From Candidatus Scatomonas pullistercoris (lineage in GTDB: Bacteria; Bacillota; Clostridia; Lachnospirales; Lachnospiraceae): DNA of 64,000 bases. The notes below the pieces were generated by a model. It was not told where the DNA came from, ran no database searches, and saw only the letters and a list, made by a program, of their open reading frames with translations. Positions 41,827 through 50,241 of the stretch are shown piece after piece. The translations under genes and the position numbers were made by a program. The DNA lies in the NCBI GenBank assembly GCA_018713515.1, contig DVOO01000011.1:124001-188000 (forward strand), read 5' to 3'. The stretch's first letter is position 1; every line of letters begins with the position of its first letter.

Positions 41827-44055
41827 TTACTCTGCCCAGCCAAGCACTCTCTGTTTCATGCCTTCCAGATCCAGGACTCCCAGAGCAAAGCCCTTCCGGA
41901 CCAGTTCCTCCGGCACGTACTCATCATATTTTTCAAAAACCGGGACTTCTCCGGGATAGACCAGCTCCAGCGGGTCAAATTCTTTTGCGGCCTCCTCGGC
42001 CGTGATCCTGTAAAATTCCTTTTCGCTGACCTTCATGGTAAACTGCAGATAATAAGGCCTGGACGGATGCAGTCCCTTCAGTCCCAGCCGCCGGCCGCAG
42101 CGAATCTTCAAAAACCGCTCCAGAGCCAGAAAGGCGTAGCTGCCGAGCCATGGAAACAGCGCCCACATATTTCCGCCCAGCTGCACCAGGGGATGGTCCG
42201 CCATCCCGGATTTCCGGAAGCTGTCCCGGGCATCCAGAAGCCTGCATGCGGCGCGGCGCAGGAGATAGGGATAGATATTCTGCTCGTTTAAAACCCCATG
42301 CATCCGCTCCAGGATGCGGGTGTGGATATCGCCGGCCACATCGCCGAAATATGCCGGGATATTGCCTTTTACCAGGGTGCAGTAGACTTCTCTCTTTTTG
42401 TGGTCCACCTCGTCCACAGCCCAGACTCTGCCGGCAATGGCGATCTTGTCCCCCGGCGGCGGGGGTTTGACGATGGTGCCCAGTTCCTCCGGGCCGGAGC
42501 GCACGGAATACTCAATATTTTCCTGAAAGACGGCATAGAATTTGTAGTTATTTACGATCCGCTCCCCGGCCAGGCCGAGGATCAGGCCGCCGTTTTCCGT
42601 CCGGCTGATGTGGCCGATTTCCAGCAGGTGCAGAAGAAGGGTCCGGTAGTCCTCCTTTGAGATTCGGTGGAAGCAGCTTAAGGGCAGCACCCGGGAGGCC
42701 AGCTCCCCGGGAGTCATTTCTCCGCAGGAGGCCAGAGTACTCATGGTCTGGTGGTAAAGAAGGCTGTAGGGCAGACGGTCCGTCCGGGGCGGCTCCACAA
42801 ACCGTTCTTCCAGATACAGCTGCACCAGGGCAATTCCCTGAATCAGATACCAGGGAATCATGTCCGGAAGCATGGCCCTTGGTTCCGGGTGATTCTCCCG
42901 CATGACAAACCACATTTCCGAGGGGTCGCCCCGCCGGCCCGTCCGGCCCATGCGCTGCAGGAAGCCGGATACGGTAAAGGGCGCGTCAATCTGAAAGGCC
43001 CGCTCCAGCCGGCCGATGTCAATGCCCAGCTCCAGGGTGGCAGTGGCGCACACGGACAGAAGGGAATCGTCATCCTTCATTTCTTCCTCCGCGCTTTCCC
43101 GGTAGGAAGCGGAGAGGTTTCCGTGGTGAATGAGAAACCGGTCAGGCTCCCGGTTGGCCTCACAGTACTGGCGCAGGTTCTGGCAGACCGCCTCGCATTC
43201 TTCCCGGGAATTCGTAAAAATCAGGCATTTTTTCCCCCGGGTATGTTCAAAGATATAGCCAATCCCCGGATCAGCCGCCTCCGGCGCGGTGTCCGTGGGG
43301 GCTTCCGGCCGGAGAGTTTCGGGAAGGGAGGGCCGAGCCTCGTCCGCCTGGGGAGGCGTATTGAAAAAATGCTCCATGGACAGGCGCCACACCTCTTTTC
43401 CCCCGTCAAACCGGGGAATGATGGTCCGGCGTCCACTGCCGGCGGCAAGAAAGCGTCCCGCCGCCTCGGGATTTCCGATGGTGGCGGACAGGCCGATCCG
43501 TCTGGGAGTGCACCCGGCCAGCCGGCCGATCCGTTCAATCAGGCAGAAGGTCTGCATGCCCCGGTCTCCCCGGAGCAGGGAATGAATCTCGTCAACCACC
43601 AGAAAGCGCAGATCCCCGAACAGGGATGGGATCTCCATATGTTTGTTGATCAGCAGAGATTCCAGGGATTCAGGGGTAATCTGCAGAATGCCGGAGGGTT
43701 TTTGCAGGAGCTTCCGCTTGCGTGTCTGGGGGACATCCCCGTGCCAGCGGGTCACGGCGATTCCCGCCTCCCCGCACAGCTCCTCCAGCCGGCCGAACTG
43801 ATCGTTGATAAGGGCCTTTAAGGGGGCGATGTAGAGCACGCCCACGCTGGAGGGAGGATCTTCCTCCAGAAGGGTCAGAATGGGGAAAAAGGCCGCTTCC
43901 GTTTTCCCGGATGCCGTGGAGGCCGTGAGGAGGACGTTGTCCTCCGTGCCGAAGATGGCCTCGCCCGCGGCGTTCTGTACGCCCCGCAGAGACTGCCAGC
44001 CGGAGCGGTAAATATAATCCTGGATAAAGGGCGCGTATCTGCTGAAAACGTTCAT
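41827..44055 (-). CDS. Lhr/BrxHI-like DEAD/DEAH superfamily 2 helicase
   Basis: The 742-residue protein has a full SF2 helicase core: TASTASGKTEA (Walker A), PLKALINDQF, ITPESLESLL, VDEIHSLL (DEIH), GLSATIGN, IFTNSREECEA, TLELGIDIG and QRMGRTGRRGD. It resembles large Lhr-type helicases and BrxHI of BREX-related systems. The C-terminal 200 residues are unique to this subgroup. It is the last gene of the overlapping trio (ATGA overlap with the ATPase gene) and the one nearest tRNA-Ser. Confidence 0.82.
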   Translation of the reverse strand: MNVFSRYAPFIQDYIYRSGWQSLRGVQNAAGEAIFGTEDNVLLTASTASGKTEAAFFPILTLLEEDPPSSVGVLYIAPLKALINDQFGRLEELCGEAGIAVTRWHGDVPQTRKRKLLQKPSGILQITPESLESLLINKHMEIPSLFGDLRFLVVDEIHSLLRGDRGMQTFCLIERIGRLAGCTPRRIGLSATIGNPEAAGRFLAAGSGRRTIIPRFDGGKEVWRLSMEHFFNTPPQADEARPSLPETLRPEAPTDTAPEAADPGIGYIFEHTRGKKCLIFTNSREECEAVCQNLRQYCEANREPDRFLIHHGNLSASYRESAEEEMKDDDSLLSVCATATLELGIDIGRLERAFQIDAPFTVSGFLQRMGRTGRRGDPSEMWFVMRENHPEPRAMLPDMIPWYLIQGIALVQLYLEERFVEPPRTDRLPYSLLYHQTMSTLASCGEMTPGELASRVLPLSCFHRISKEDYRTLLLHLLEIGHISRTENGGLILGLAGERIVNNYKFYAVFQENIEYSVRSGPEELGTIVKPPPPGDKIAIAGRVWAVDEVDHKKREVYCTLVKGNIPAYFGDVAGDIHTRILERMHGVLNEQNIYPYLLRRAACRLLDARDSFRKSGMADHPLVQLGGNMWALFPWLGSYAFLALERFLKIRCGRRLGLKGLHPSRPYYLQFTMKVSEKEFYRITAEEAAKEFDPLELVYPGEVPVFEKYDEYVPEELVRKGFALGVLDLEGMKQRVLGWAE

Positions 44056-45383
44056 AGGGTAAACTCCGCGTAATTTTTATCTGTCTGGTCGGAAACGGCC
44101 TGGGATTCCGCGAAGGAAAAATTTTCCGACTCCAGAAGCGCGCGGATATCCATGGACGGATTCTGATACATCAGGTCCAGCAGTTCAATGAAATCCCGGA
44201 TTACCTCCCGGGGAGTAATGTTCTGATCCGCGCCGATCCGGCTGTATTCCAGCCGGATAAAGGCGGCCAGCTCCCCGGTTCCGGTTTTTCCTTCGTATCC
44301 GTAGAGCCCGGCATGCATGTCGGAGAGCTTTTCGCAGAGCACCAGCATTTCCTCCGGCGTCAGCGGTTCCAGGCGGATGACGGGAGCCAGCAGATCTCTG
44401 GCCCCCGGCCGGGAGAAACGTCCCTCTGCCAGGCGGGAGCGGAGAGCTTCATAGCTGTACACGCCCCGGCGCTTATCCTCAATGGCCTGGGGAGTCGCGC
44501 CCATGAGAATGCCGAGATACCGGGCCTTTCCCTGGAGGGCATCGTTGTACATGGTCAGGAGCTTTTCATAATTATACTGCCGGGTGACGGCGTTGGGAAT
44601 CTTATAGAGATTAACCAGCTCATCGATCAGCAGGATCATGCCTGTATAGCCGGCCATGCGGAAAAATACGGCAAAGAGCTTCAGGTAATCGTACCAGTCA
44701 TCATCTGTAATCAGGATGTTGACGCCCAGCTCCTCCTTTGCCTCGCGCTTCAGCGTGTATTCTCCCCGGAACCAGCGTGTGACCCTGGCTTTCGTTTCGT
44801 CATCGCCATCCAGATATGCGTGGTAATACAGGGAGAGAAGTCTGGCAAACTCAAACCCGTGAACCAGTTCGCTGACAGCGGAAGTAACGGTATAGATCTT
44901 CTGATCCACCGCTTTCGTCAGGGCCGGATCGCCGGGCTCCAGTCCTGTTTCCCCGGCTGCTTCCGCCTGCACGCTGCTGATCCAGCGGTCCAGCACCAGG
45001 GTCAGGGCGCCGCCCTCCGGTTTTGTTTTGGTGGAGAGATTGCCGATCAGCTCCCGGTAGGTGGCCAGCCCCTGCCCCCGCGTTCCGTGGAGCCGCCTCT
45101 CCGGCGACAGATCCGCGTCGGCCACGATGAATCCCCGGTCCATGACATAGTTGCGGATCGTCTGGAGCAGAAAACTCTTGCCGGAACCGTACCGGCCTAC
45201 AATAAAGCGGAAAGAAGCGCCGCCCTCCGCAATAATATCCACATCATGCAGCAGCGCTTCAATCTCGTTTTTTCTTCCGACGGCGATATAAGGCAGGCCG
45301 ATTCTGGGGACCACGCCGCCCTTCAGGGAATTTAAGACCGTCTGGGCAATCCGTTTCGGTACTTTTCGATTATCAGCCTTCAT
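44052..45383 (-). CDS. BrxD-like (DUF2791) P-loop ATPase
   Basis: The 443-residue protein has Walker A VGRYGSGKS and Walker B GMILLIDELVNLYKI and resembles the DUF2791 family, which includes BrxD of BREX systems. YEALRSRLAEGRFS and the C-terminal DFIELLDLMYQNP are recognisable family stretches. The start at 45383 is set by GGAGG 8 bases upstream; the open frame begins 15 bases earlier at a TTG. It overlaps both neighbours, so the three proteins are likely made in fixed ratio. A role in loading the helicase onto DNA is an inference. Confidence 0.78.
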   Translation of the reverse strand: MKADNRKVPKRIAQTVLNSLKGGVVPRIGLPYIAVGRKNEIEALLHDVDIIAEGGASFRFIVGRYGSGKSFLLQTIRNYVMDRGFIVADADLSPERRLHGTRGQGLATYRELIGNLSTKTKPEGGALTLVLDRWISSVQAEAAGETGLEPGDPALTKAVDQKIYTVTSAVSELVHGFEFARLLSLYYHAYLDGDDETKARVTRWFRGEYTLKREAKEELGVNILITDDDWYDYLKLFAVFFRMAGYTGMILLIDELVNLYKIPNAVTRQYNYEKLLTMYNDALQGKARYLGILMGATPQAIEDKRRGVYSYEALRSRLAEGRFSRPGARDLLAPVIRLEPLTPEEMLVLCEKLSDMHAGLYGYEGKTGTGELAAFIRLEYSRIGADQNITPREVIRDFIELLDLMYQNPSMDIRALLESENFSFAESQAVSDQTDKNYAEFTL

Positions 45384-47286
45384 CTGTTTTTCCTCCAAGT
45401 ATTTTCAGAATATCTTCCCGGTAGTCCTCCACCAGCGTGAGGGTCTGCCCGTCACACGCAAGAATGCTGTCTCCTGTTTCCTCAAAGAAAGCCTCATTGA
45501 TGGTATCAGCCGCCACCGAGGGCATCAGGTGATGGGACTGCATGTATGGTTCCGGGGATTCTCCCCGGAGAAGAGCAAGAAGAATCGGTCTGTGCAGGTC
45601 ATCCAGAAGCCCGGAGACATCGGAGGGAGGGCCGGAAGCTTCCTCCTCCGGGACAGGCGCCTCCGGCCGCTGGCCCTCCGGCTCCCTCTGAAAGGATTCC
45701 CCCAGTTCCGATTCCGTCAGCAGGCTGTCTCTGGTGGCGCCGGCATCCCGGCGGATCTGTTCCAGGCCGGAAAAGTCGATGGATACAGCAGGTCTTGCCG
45801 CCCTTGCCTCTTCCTGCATCCAGGCGGACAGCACCGCCTCCGCGTAAGGGGCAGCCCAGGCCTCTCCAGGATTTTCCCGGAGGTAGTGATCGGTCTTTAA
45901 GTGCCTCCGGAACCGCCGGTCCGCTTCGCGCAGAAGCCCCTGCAGCCGTTTCCGGTCGAAATACAGAGGGTCATACCGTTCCTCCAGCCAGAAGCCGCCG
46001 CGGCAGTGATAGACTCTGCAGGCGTTCAGCGCGTAATCTGTATCCGCATGGATGTGTTCTTCCCAGTAAACCGCGTTGGCCAGGGGATGCCAGGGAAAGG
46101 TTTTCTGCTCTCCAAAGCAGGCAGTGAAAAGTGACTGCCCTTTCTGCAGGTACATCCCGGACGCGGTGCGCCAGAGAGCCGCAAACAGGTGCGCGCCCCT
46201 CTGCCGGTCTTTTCGGATTACAGGAGATTGCTCCAGCTTTCTGCCCGCAAAGGCGCAGAGGGCCGAAAACAGCTCTTCATCCGTATGGGTTTCCGGCTCT
46301 TTGAGAGCTGTCAGGAAGGCGTCCCGCTGCATCATGGCGGGATTGGTGTATTCCCGGGCCCGGGAAGGCGGCATTCCGTGCAGCACCGCGTACTCCAGCA
46401 TCCAGCGGCGCAGGTTTTTGCCTATATCCGGATCGCCGGTTCCGGAGTCAAGAAAGCCGGCCTGAAATTCCTGCATTTTCCGGAGGCTCTCCTCCGGTGA
46501 GGAAGTTCCGATTCCGTTCAGTAGTTCATACAGGTACAGGTAGGCAAAAGAAGCGGGAGCCGGCTGGAAATCACCTTTTCTGAGCCGGGTGCGCCAGGTG
46601 AAATAGCCCCGGAGCTGCCGGGTGTTCAGGTCATGGTAGGTGGGGAAATAGTGCCTGTACGTTCCGGACCAGGGGGCATTGTCTTCATAATTCTCCATGA
46701 AGCGGCCCTGGCGGTAAAAGTTTCTGCATTTCTGCGCAAAGGAATTGCTCCGGTACTCGTACAGACGCCGCATGTCCCGGATCTGTCCGGGCACGTTTTC
46801 CTCCGGAAGCGAAAGCGGCGCGCCGGAAGCGGGGAGCCTGGTATCCGCGGGCAGAATGGACGGGCCGGCCGGGGCATTTTCCAGAGTAATCGTGAAGCTG
46901 CTCTGCTTTTCAGAATAAACCGCCCGGTCAAAGAGCCGGAAGATGACTTCCGGCTTCGTGCGTCTGTCAAAAATAACCCCCGCCCATTTCATGCCCTTCA
47001 TGCGGAAGGGCAGCGTCAGATAGGGCTCCCGCATCTCGGACAGAATCTGCCGTCCGCATTTTATGTCGCACCGCTGCAGCTCCGTCCCGGTATCGGAATC
47101 CCACTGGCGCATGAGCAGGGCCAGCCATTTCCCCGTGTCCGGATCAGACAGAACCGAAAAGCCGGGAAAATCAGCCCACTTATGCTGCTCCTGAATATGA
47201 AATTTTTCTTCGGCATATGCCGTCAGTTCTGCCAGTTCCAAAAGGGCGCCTTTCTGCTGAAAAAAGATTTCTTCTCTGTGTTCCAT
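45373..47286 (-). CDS. TerB_N/TerB_C domain protein
   Basis: The 637-residue protein has a TerB_N-like region near the start (WADFPGF, GKWLALLMRQWDSDTG, EIQRCDIKCG-like), a long middle of unknown fold (about 190-470, rich in W, Y and R), and a C-terminal TerB_C-like part (LDDLHRPILLALL, ADTINEAFFEETGDSILA, LVEDYREDI). Ter-related domains were linked by comparative genomics to stress and DNA-processing systems. It is the first gene of the trio. The -10 box ends 6 bases before the ATG, so the mRNA may be leaderless, or translation may begin at an internal TTG about 15 codons in. Confidence 0.7.
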   Translation of the reverse strand: MEHREEIFFQQKGALLELAELTAYAEEKFHIQEQHKWADFPGFSVLSDPDTGKWLALLMRQWDSDTGTELQRCDIKCGRQILSEMREPYLTLPFRMKGMKWAGVIFDRRTKPEVIFRLFDRAVYSEKQSSFTITLENAPAGPSILPADTRLPASGAPLSLPEENVPGQIRDMRRLYEYRSNSFAQKCRNFYRQGRFMENYEDNAPWSGTYRHYFPTYHDLNTRQLRGYFTWRTRLRKGDFQPAPASFAYLYLYELLNGIGTSSPEESLRKMQEFQAGFLDSGTGDPDIGKNLRRWMLEYAVLHGMPPSRAREYTNPAMMQRDAFLTALKEPETHTDEELFSALCAFAGRKLEQSPVIRKDRQRGAHLFAALWRTASGMYLQKGQSLFTACFGEQKTFPWHPLANAVYWEEHIHADTDYALNACRVYHCRGGFWLEERYDPLYFDRKRLQGLLREADRRFRRHLKTDHYLRENPGEAWAAPYAEAVLSAWMQEEARAARPAVSIDFSGLEQIRRDAGATRDSLLTESELGESFQREPEGQRPEAPVPEEEASGPPSDVSGLLDDLHRPILLALLRGESPEPYMQSHHLMPSVAADTINEAFFEETGDSILACDGQTLTLVEDYREDILKILGGKTDEG

Positions 47287-47291
47287 GCTTT

Positions 47292-47320
47292 ATTATACCT
47301 GCCTCCTGGGTAAAAAACAA
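47292..47320 (-). promoter_or_regulatory. Promoter of the TerB/ATPase/helicase trio
   Basis: On the minus strand TTGTTT (47315-47320), 17 bases, TATAAT (47292-47297). The expected transcription start falls at about the A of the annotated ATG (47286). It overlaps the terminator of the gene upstream. Confidence 0.7.
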
Positions 47321-47349
47321 CCGGATACACGCTTGAGTGCATCCGGTTG
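47312..47349 (-). terminator. Terminator of the DAPDH-like gene
   Basis: CAACCGGAT (47318-47326) pairs with ATCCGGTTG (47341-47349), with an inner CAC/GTG; on the minus strand a run of T follows. Confidence 0.82.
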
Positions 47350-47371
47350 AACAGAAAAATAAAAAGCAGGT

Positions 47372-47971
47372 TTATACGTAATCATCCAGATCCCCGTGCA
47401 GATACCGCGGCTTCGGCAGATCTTTTACGGTAATAAATCCCGGCTCTGCCTGTCCTACGACATCCAGCATGCCCCAGCTTTCACAGGTGATGGAATCGAT
47501 CCGGATGCAGTTTCCGCTTAAAATGACGGCCTTATTGGACCAGGTCACATCCTGCATGCCAAGCCCGACGAGAGTTACCCGGTTCCGGAGGGCGGCGTCA
47601 TTTAACCGCTTATAGGTTTTAAGATTCTCCACGAAGGGAAAATAGGCGTCCTCACTCAGGGTTATTACATTTAAACCGTTTTCCAGGCAGCAGCAGATCT
47701 GATCCGCGATCTCTTCCAGATTGGCGGAGCAGTGAATGGCAACATTCGCCCCGCTGGCTTTTATGACTTCTTCCAGGTCAATATCCGGGCCCGCGAGCAG
47801 AGATACCCCGGAGGGACCGATGCCTGAAAGTTCTCCGATATCCTCTCCGATATGGCTCCGCCTTCCCACGGCAGCCACTACCGGAACGTTTTTATCGGCA
47901 AGAAACCGGGTGATCTGTTTTCCCATGATCCCCATTCCGAAAAGAATAACTTTTATTTTGTGATGGTTCAT
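47372..47971 (-). CDS. 2,4-diaminopentanoate dehydrogenase/DapB-like Rossmann protein, short form
   Basis: The 199-residue protein has an N-terminal NAD(P) fold (KVILFGMGIMGKQITRFL), then EVIKASGANVAIHCSA, NGLNVITLSEDAYFP and VTLVGLGMQDVTWSNKAVILSG. This follows the N-terminal half of diaminopentanoate dehydrogenase-like proteins, which are usually about 330-360 residues. The second half is missing and the end (PRYLHGDLDDYV) is not familiar. It may be truncated, possibly when the neighbouring trio was acquired, or a natural short member. A terminator closes the gene. Confidence 0.6.
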   Translation of the reverse strand: MNHHKIKVILFGMGIMGKQITRFLADKNVPVVAAVGRRSHIGEDIGELSGIGPSGVSLLAGPDIDLEEVIKASGANVAIHCSANLEEIADQICCCLENGLNVITLSEDAYFPFVENLKTYKRLNDAALRNRVTLVGLGMQDVTWSNKAVILSGNCIRIDSITCESWGMLDVVGQAEPGFITVKDLPKPRYLHGDLDDYV

Positions 47972-48134
47972 TTTGACTCCCTTTTTAATTATGTATTGAA
48001 TGGAACAGCAGCGTGCCGGCAGCGTGCTACAATCATATGGCCGGCAGCTGCGGAAGTCAATACGCGGGGAAGGAATTCAGAAGAGTCCATAATTTTAACC
48101 GGCCGGATTTTGTTAAAAGGTGCCAATGAAAAAC

Positions 48135-48494
48135 TCAAAGCAGCTGCGCCACGTAGCCATAAATGGAATAGATGAAGAAGGCTGCCAGAATGACCAGGGC
48201 GGCAGCGGCGAAGAGACGCCGGCGCAGCCGGTGAGACGGCTGGTATTCTGAAACGGAATCCTCTTCCCCGGAAGATTCTGTCCGAAAGAAATCCTCCAGA
48301 AGCTTCCGCGCGGCGCGGGCATCTGAACGGCTGACGTAGATGCCTTCCCCCGGCGGAGCATTGTTCCCGCGGGCGCCTGGCGCTTCTGTCTGGCTGCAGG
48401 CCGGGATGTCGTGCTCCTTCAGGTGCTCCACCAGAATATCTGCCTGCACTTTTCCATCGATGATCAGAATTTTTTCAAGTGTTTCGTTCTGCAT
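48135..48494 (-). CDS. Small DUF2007-like membrane protein
   Basis: The 119-residue protein has a soluble N-terminal part (KILIIDGKVQADILVEHLKEHDIPA, about 1-70) that resembles the DUF2007 putative signal-transducing domain, and one C-terminal hydrophobic segment (about 93-113). The start at 48494 has AGGAGG 6 bases upstream. Many upstream codons are open in the same frame but are not preceded by a binding site. No function known. Confidence 0.65.
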   Translation of the reverse strand: MQNETLEKILIIDGKVQADILVEHLKEHDIPACSQTEAPGARGNNAPPGEGIYVSRSDARAARKLLEDFFRTESSGEEDSVSEYQPSHRLRRRLFAAAALVILAAFFIYSIYGYVAQLL

Positions 48495-48605
48495 GAAATT
48501 CCTCCTGCTTTGATTATACAGCAAAGAATCATATGTTTCATGATTTTGTTTTAAATTATCAAAAAAATATGGTAGGATAGAGAAAAAGGTATGGAGGAGA
48601 AAAGG

Positions 48606-48845
48606 ATGCGTCTGGAAAAAATACAGAATCTTCTCAGAGAGAAAAGGATATCCTTTGATTACGCGGAGGAGGATGGCTGCGGAAGCATTGATTTTGAGCA
48701 CCGGGGGCTTTCCTACCATATCTGGGAGTACGCGGACGGCGGAGAGCCTTGCGGCGTGGAGACGAATCTGGCCAATGTGGGAAGGACAGAGGAGCTGGAG
48801 GGCGATTACGAGCAGAAGCTGGCTGAGATCCTTCAGAGCTTCTGA
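48606..48845 (+). CDS. Small conserved-looking protein, unknown
   Basis: This 79-residue, acidic protein starts MRLEKIQNLLREKRISFDYAEEDGCG and contains FEHRGLSYHIWEYADG and NVGRTEELEGDYEQKLAEILQSF, an alpha/beta pattern. I recall short proteins of this kind, often called 'kinase' by mistake, in Lachnospiraceae. GGAGGAG sets start 48606; ATG 48591 is alternative. The 3' end overlaps the convergent DUF1294 gene by 13 bases. Confidence 0.6.
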   Translation: MRLEKIQNLLREKRISFDYAEEDGCGSIDFEHRGLSYHIWEYADGGEPCGVETNLANVGRTEELEGDYEQKLAEILQSF

Positions 48846-49132
48846 AGAAGCGGGAGAAGAATCCAGGCAAGCACTGCCCACAGGGCCGTCAGCAGCGGCA
48901 GTCCCAGAACAAAAGAGAGATGCCGTGTTTTATGGCGGAACAAGTACATACCCAGCAGGCAGCCGACGCCGCCGCCCAGGACAGCCGTGAGAAACAGAGT
49001 TCTCTCGGGGATCCGGCGGCGGTGTCTGCATGCCCGGCGTTTGTCTGAAAAAAAGCAGAAAAATCCTGTCAGATTTATCAAAAGCAGATAAATAAAAAAA
49101 ATCGCAGCCGGATGAAGTGTATTGGTTGACAA
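48833..49132 (-). CDS. DUF1294 membrane protein
   Basis: The 99-residue protein has about three hydrophobic segments and the DUF1294 pattern: FIYLLLINLTGFFCFFSDKRRA, RIPERTLFLTAVLGGGVG and GMYLFRHKTRH. The start is TTG with AGGAAGGG upstream. The homopolymer A runs near the start make its exact position uncertain by a base. DUF1294 proteins are uncharacterised. Confidence 0.75.
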   Translation of the reverse strand: MSTNTLHPAAIFFIYLLLINLTGFFCFFSDKRRACRHRRRIPERTLFLTAVLGGGVGCLLGMYLFRHKTRHLSFVLGLPLLTALWAVLAWILLPLLQKL

Positions 49133-49230
49133 AACAGCGTCCCTTCCTCATAATAATTATTTAAAGACTGAGAGCATTGTAACAGATTTCAGTTCAGAAG
49201 AAAAGATTTAGCGGAGAAGGAGGAGACGGG

Positions 49231-49485
49231 ATGGAAGATTTGATCGTGCTGACGGATGAGGACGGACAGGAGGTTGAATTTGAGCTGCTGGATCTGATCG
49301 AATATCAGGGGGAAGAATACGCGGTGCTGTATCCGGCGGAGGGAGGCGAGGACGAGCTGGTTCACATTCTCCGGGTGGTGGCTGAGGACCTGGATGAGGA
49401 AGAGGCCCGGTACGAAGGCCTGGAGGATCAGGAACTGATCGAGGCGGTATACCGGATTTTCCGGAAGAGAAACGGTCTGAGCTGA
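49231..49485 (+). CDS. DUF1292 protein
   Basis: The 84-residue acidic protein fits DUF1292: IVLTDEDGQEVEFELLDLIEYQGEEYAVLYP and the C-terminal DEEEARYEGLEDQELIEAVYRIF. It is a small cytoplasmic protein of unknown role, common in Firmicutes and often near the Holliday-junction resolvase gene yrrK. GAAGGAGG precedes the ATG. The HAD gene follows 15 bases on. Confidence 0.85.
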   Translation: MEDLIVLTDEDGQEVEFELLDLIEYQGEEYAVLYPAEGGEDELVHILRVVAEDLDEEEARYEGLEDQELIEAVYRIFRKRNGLS

Positions 49486-49500
49486 GACGGGAGGAAGGAC

Positions 49501-50208
49501 ATGGACAGAAGATGGCCGCGGGCTGTGATCTTTGATATGGACGGACTGATGTTCGGAACGGAACAGATGATCCAGCGCTCCTGGGACGAGGTGGGGCCGG
49601 AACTGGGATATGAGCCTCTGGGGCACAACATTTACCAGACTATGGGGATGAACCGGGCCTCCAGAATGCAGTATTTCCTGGAACATTACGGGGCGGATTT
49701 TCCCTTTGACCGGTTTCAGGATGCCTACCGGGAGCGGGTGAGGATCTGTACGGAGCGGGACGGTGTGCCGGTAAAGCCGGGGCTTTTGGAGCTTCTGGAG
49801 TATCTGAAGAAAGAGAAGATTCCGGCGGTGGTGGCCACGGGTTCCAGCCGGACGCATGCCCTGGATCTTCTGGAGAGAACGGGCGTGCTGCCGTATTTCC
49901 AGTTCGTGCTGGCCGGCGATCAGGTGAAGGTGGCGAAGCCGGATCCTGAGATTTACGTGAAGACCTGCGAAATGCTGGGCCGGCGGCCGGAGGAGGTGCT
50001 GGTGCTGGAAGATTCCTGGAACGGCGTCCGTTCCGCCCACGCGGCCGGCACACCGGTGATTCTGATTCCGGATCTGCAGAAAGATTCCTCTCCGGTGGAG
50101 GGCCAGTATCTGAAAAAAATGGAATCCCTGAAAGAAACTGCAGAATGGCTAAAAAACAGTTGCAGGAGCAAAGAAAATATGTATAATAAAAATAGAAACT
50201 GTTATTGA
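49501..50208 (+). CDS. HAD family hydrolase, beta-phosphoglucomutase-like
   Basis: The 235-residue protein has VIFDMDGLMFGTE (motif I with both aspartates), VVATGSSRT (motif II), VKVAKPDPEIY (lysine motif) and VLVLEDSWNGVRSA (motif III/IV). The cap resembles phosphatase subtype I, as in beta-phosphoglucomutase or 2-deoxyglucose-6-phosphatase. Substrate unknown. A promoter for ftnA lies in its last codons. Confidence 0.9.
   Translation: MDRRWPRAVIFDMDGLMFGTEQMIQRSWDEVGPELGYEPLGHNIYQTMGMNRASRMQYFLEHYGADFPFDRFQDAYRERVRICTERDGVPVKPGLLELLEYLKKEKIPAVVATGSSRTHALDLLERTGVLPYFQFVLAGDQVKVAKPDPEIYVKTCEMLGRRPEEVLVLEDSWNGVRSAHAAGTPVILIPDLQKDSSPVEGQYLKKMESLKETAEWLKNSCRSKENMYNKNRNCY
50160..50187 (+). promoter_or_regulatory. 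Promoter of the ferritin gene
   Basis: TTGCAG (50160-50165), 16 bases, TATAAT (50182-50187), in the last codons of the preceding gene. Confidence 0.7.
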
Positions 50209-50241
50209 TTTTGAACGCAGAATGATAAAGGAGAGAATCAC

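Noticed and set aside
41625-47320. Integrase-type attachment site in tRNA-Ser
   Set aside because: I looked for a repeat of the tRNA 3' end beyond the trio and saw none, and there is no integrase gene, so I do not claim site-specific integration.
49081-49140. Possible frameshift in the DUF1294 gene near its start
   Set aside because: The A-run is hard to count by eye and I got one base more than the continuous frame requires. The uninterrupted reading matches the family well, so I treat the gene as intact.
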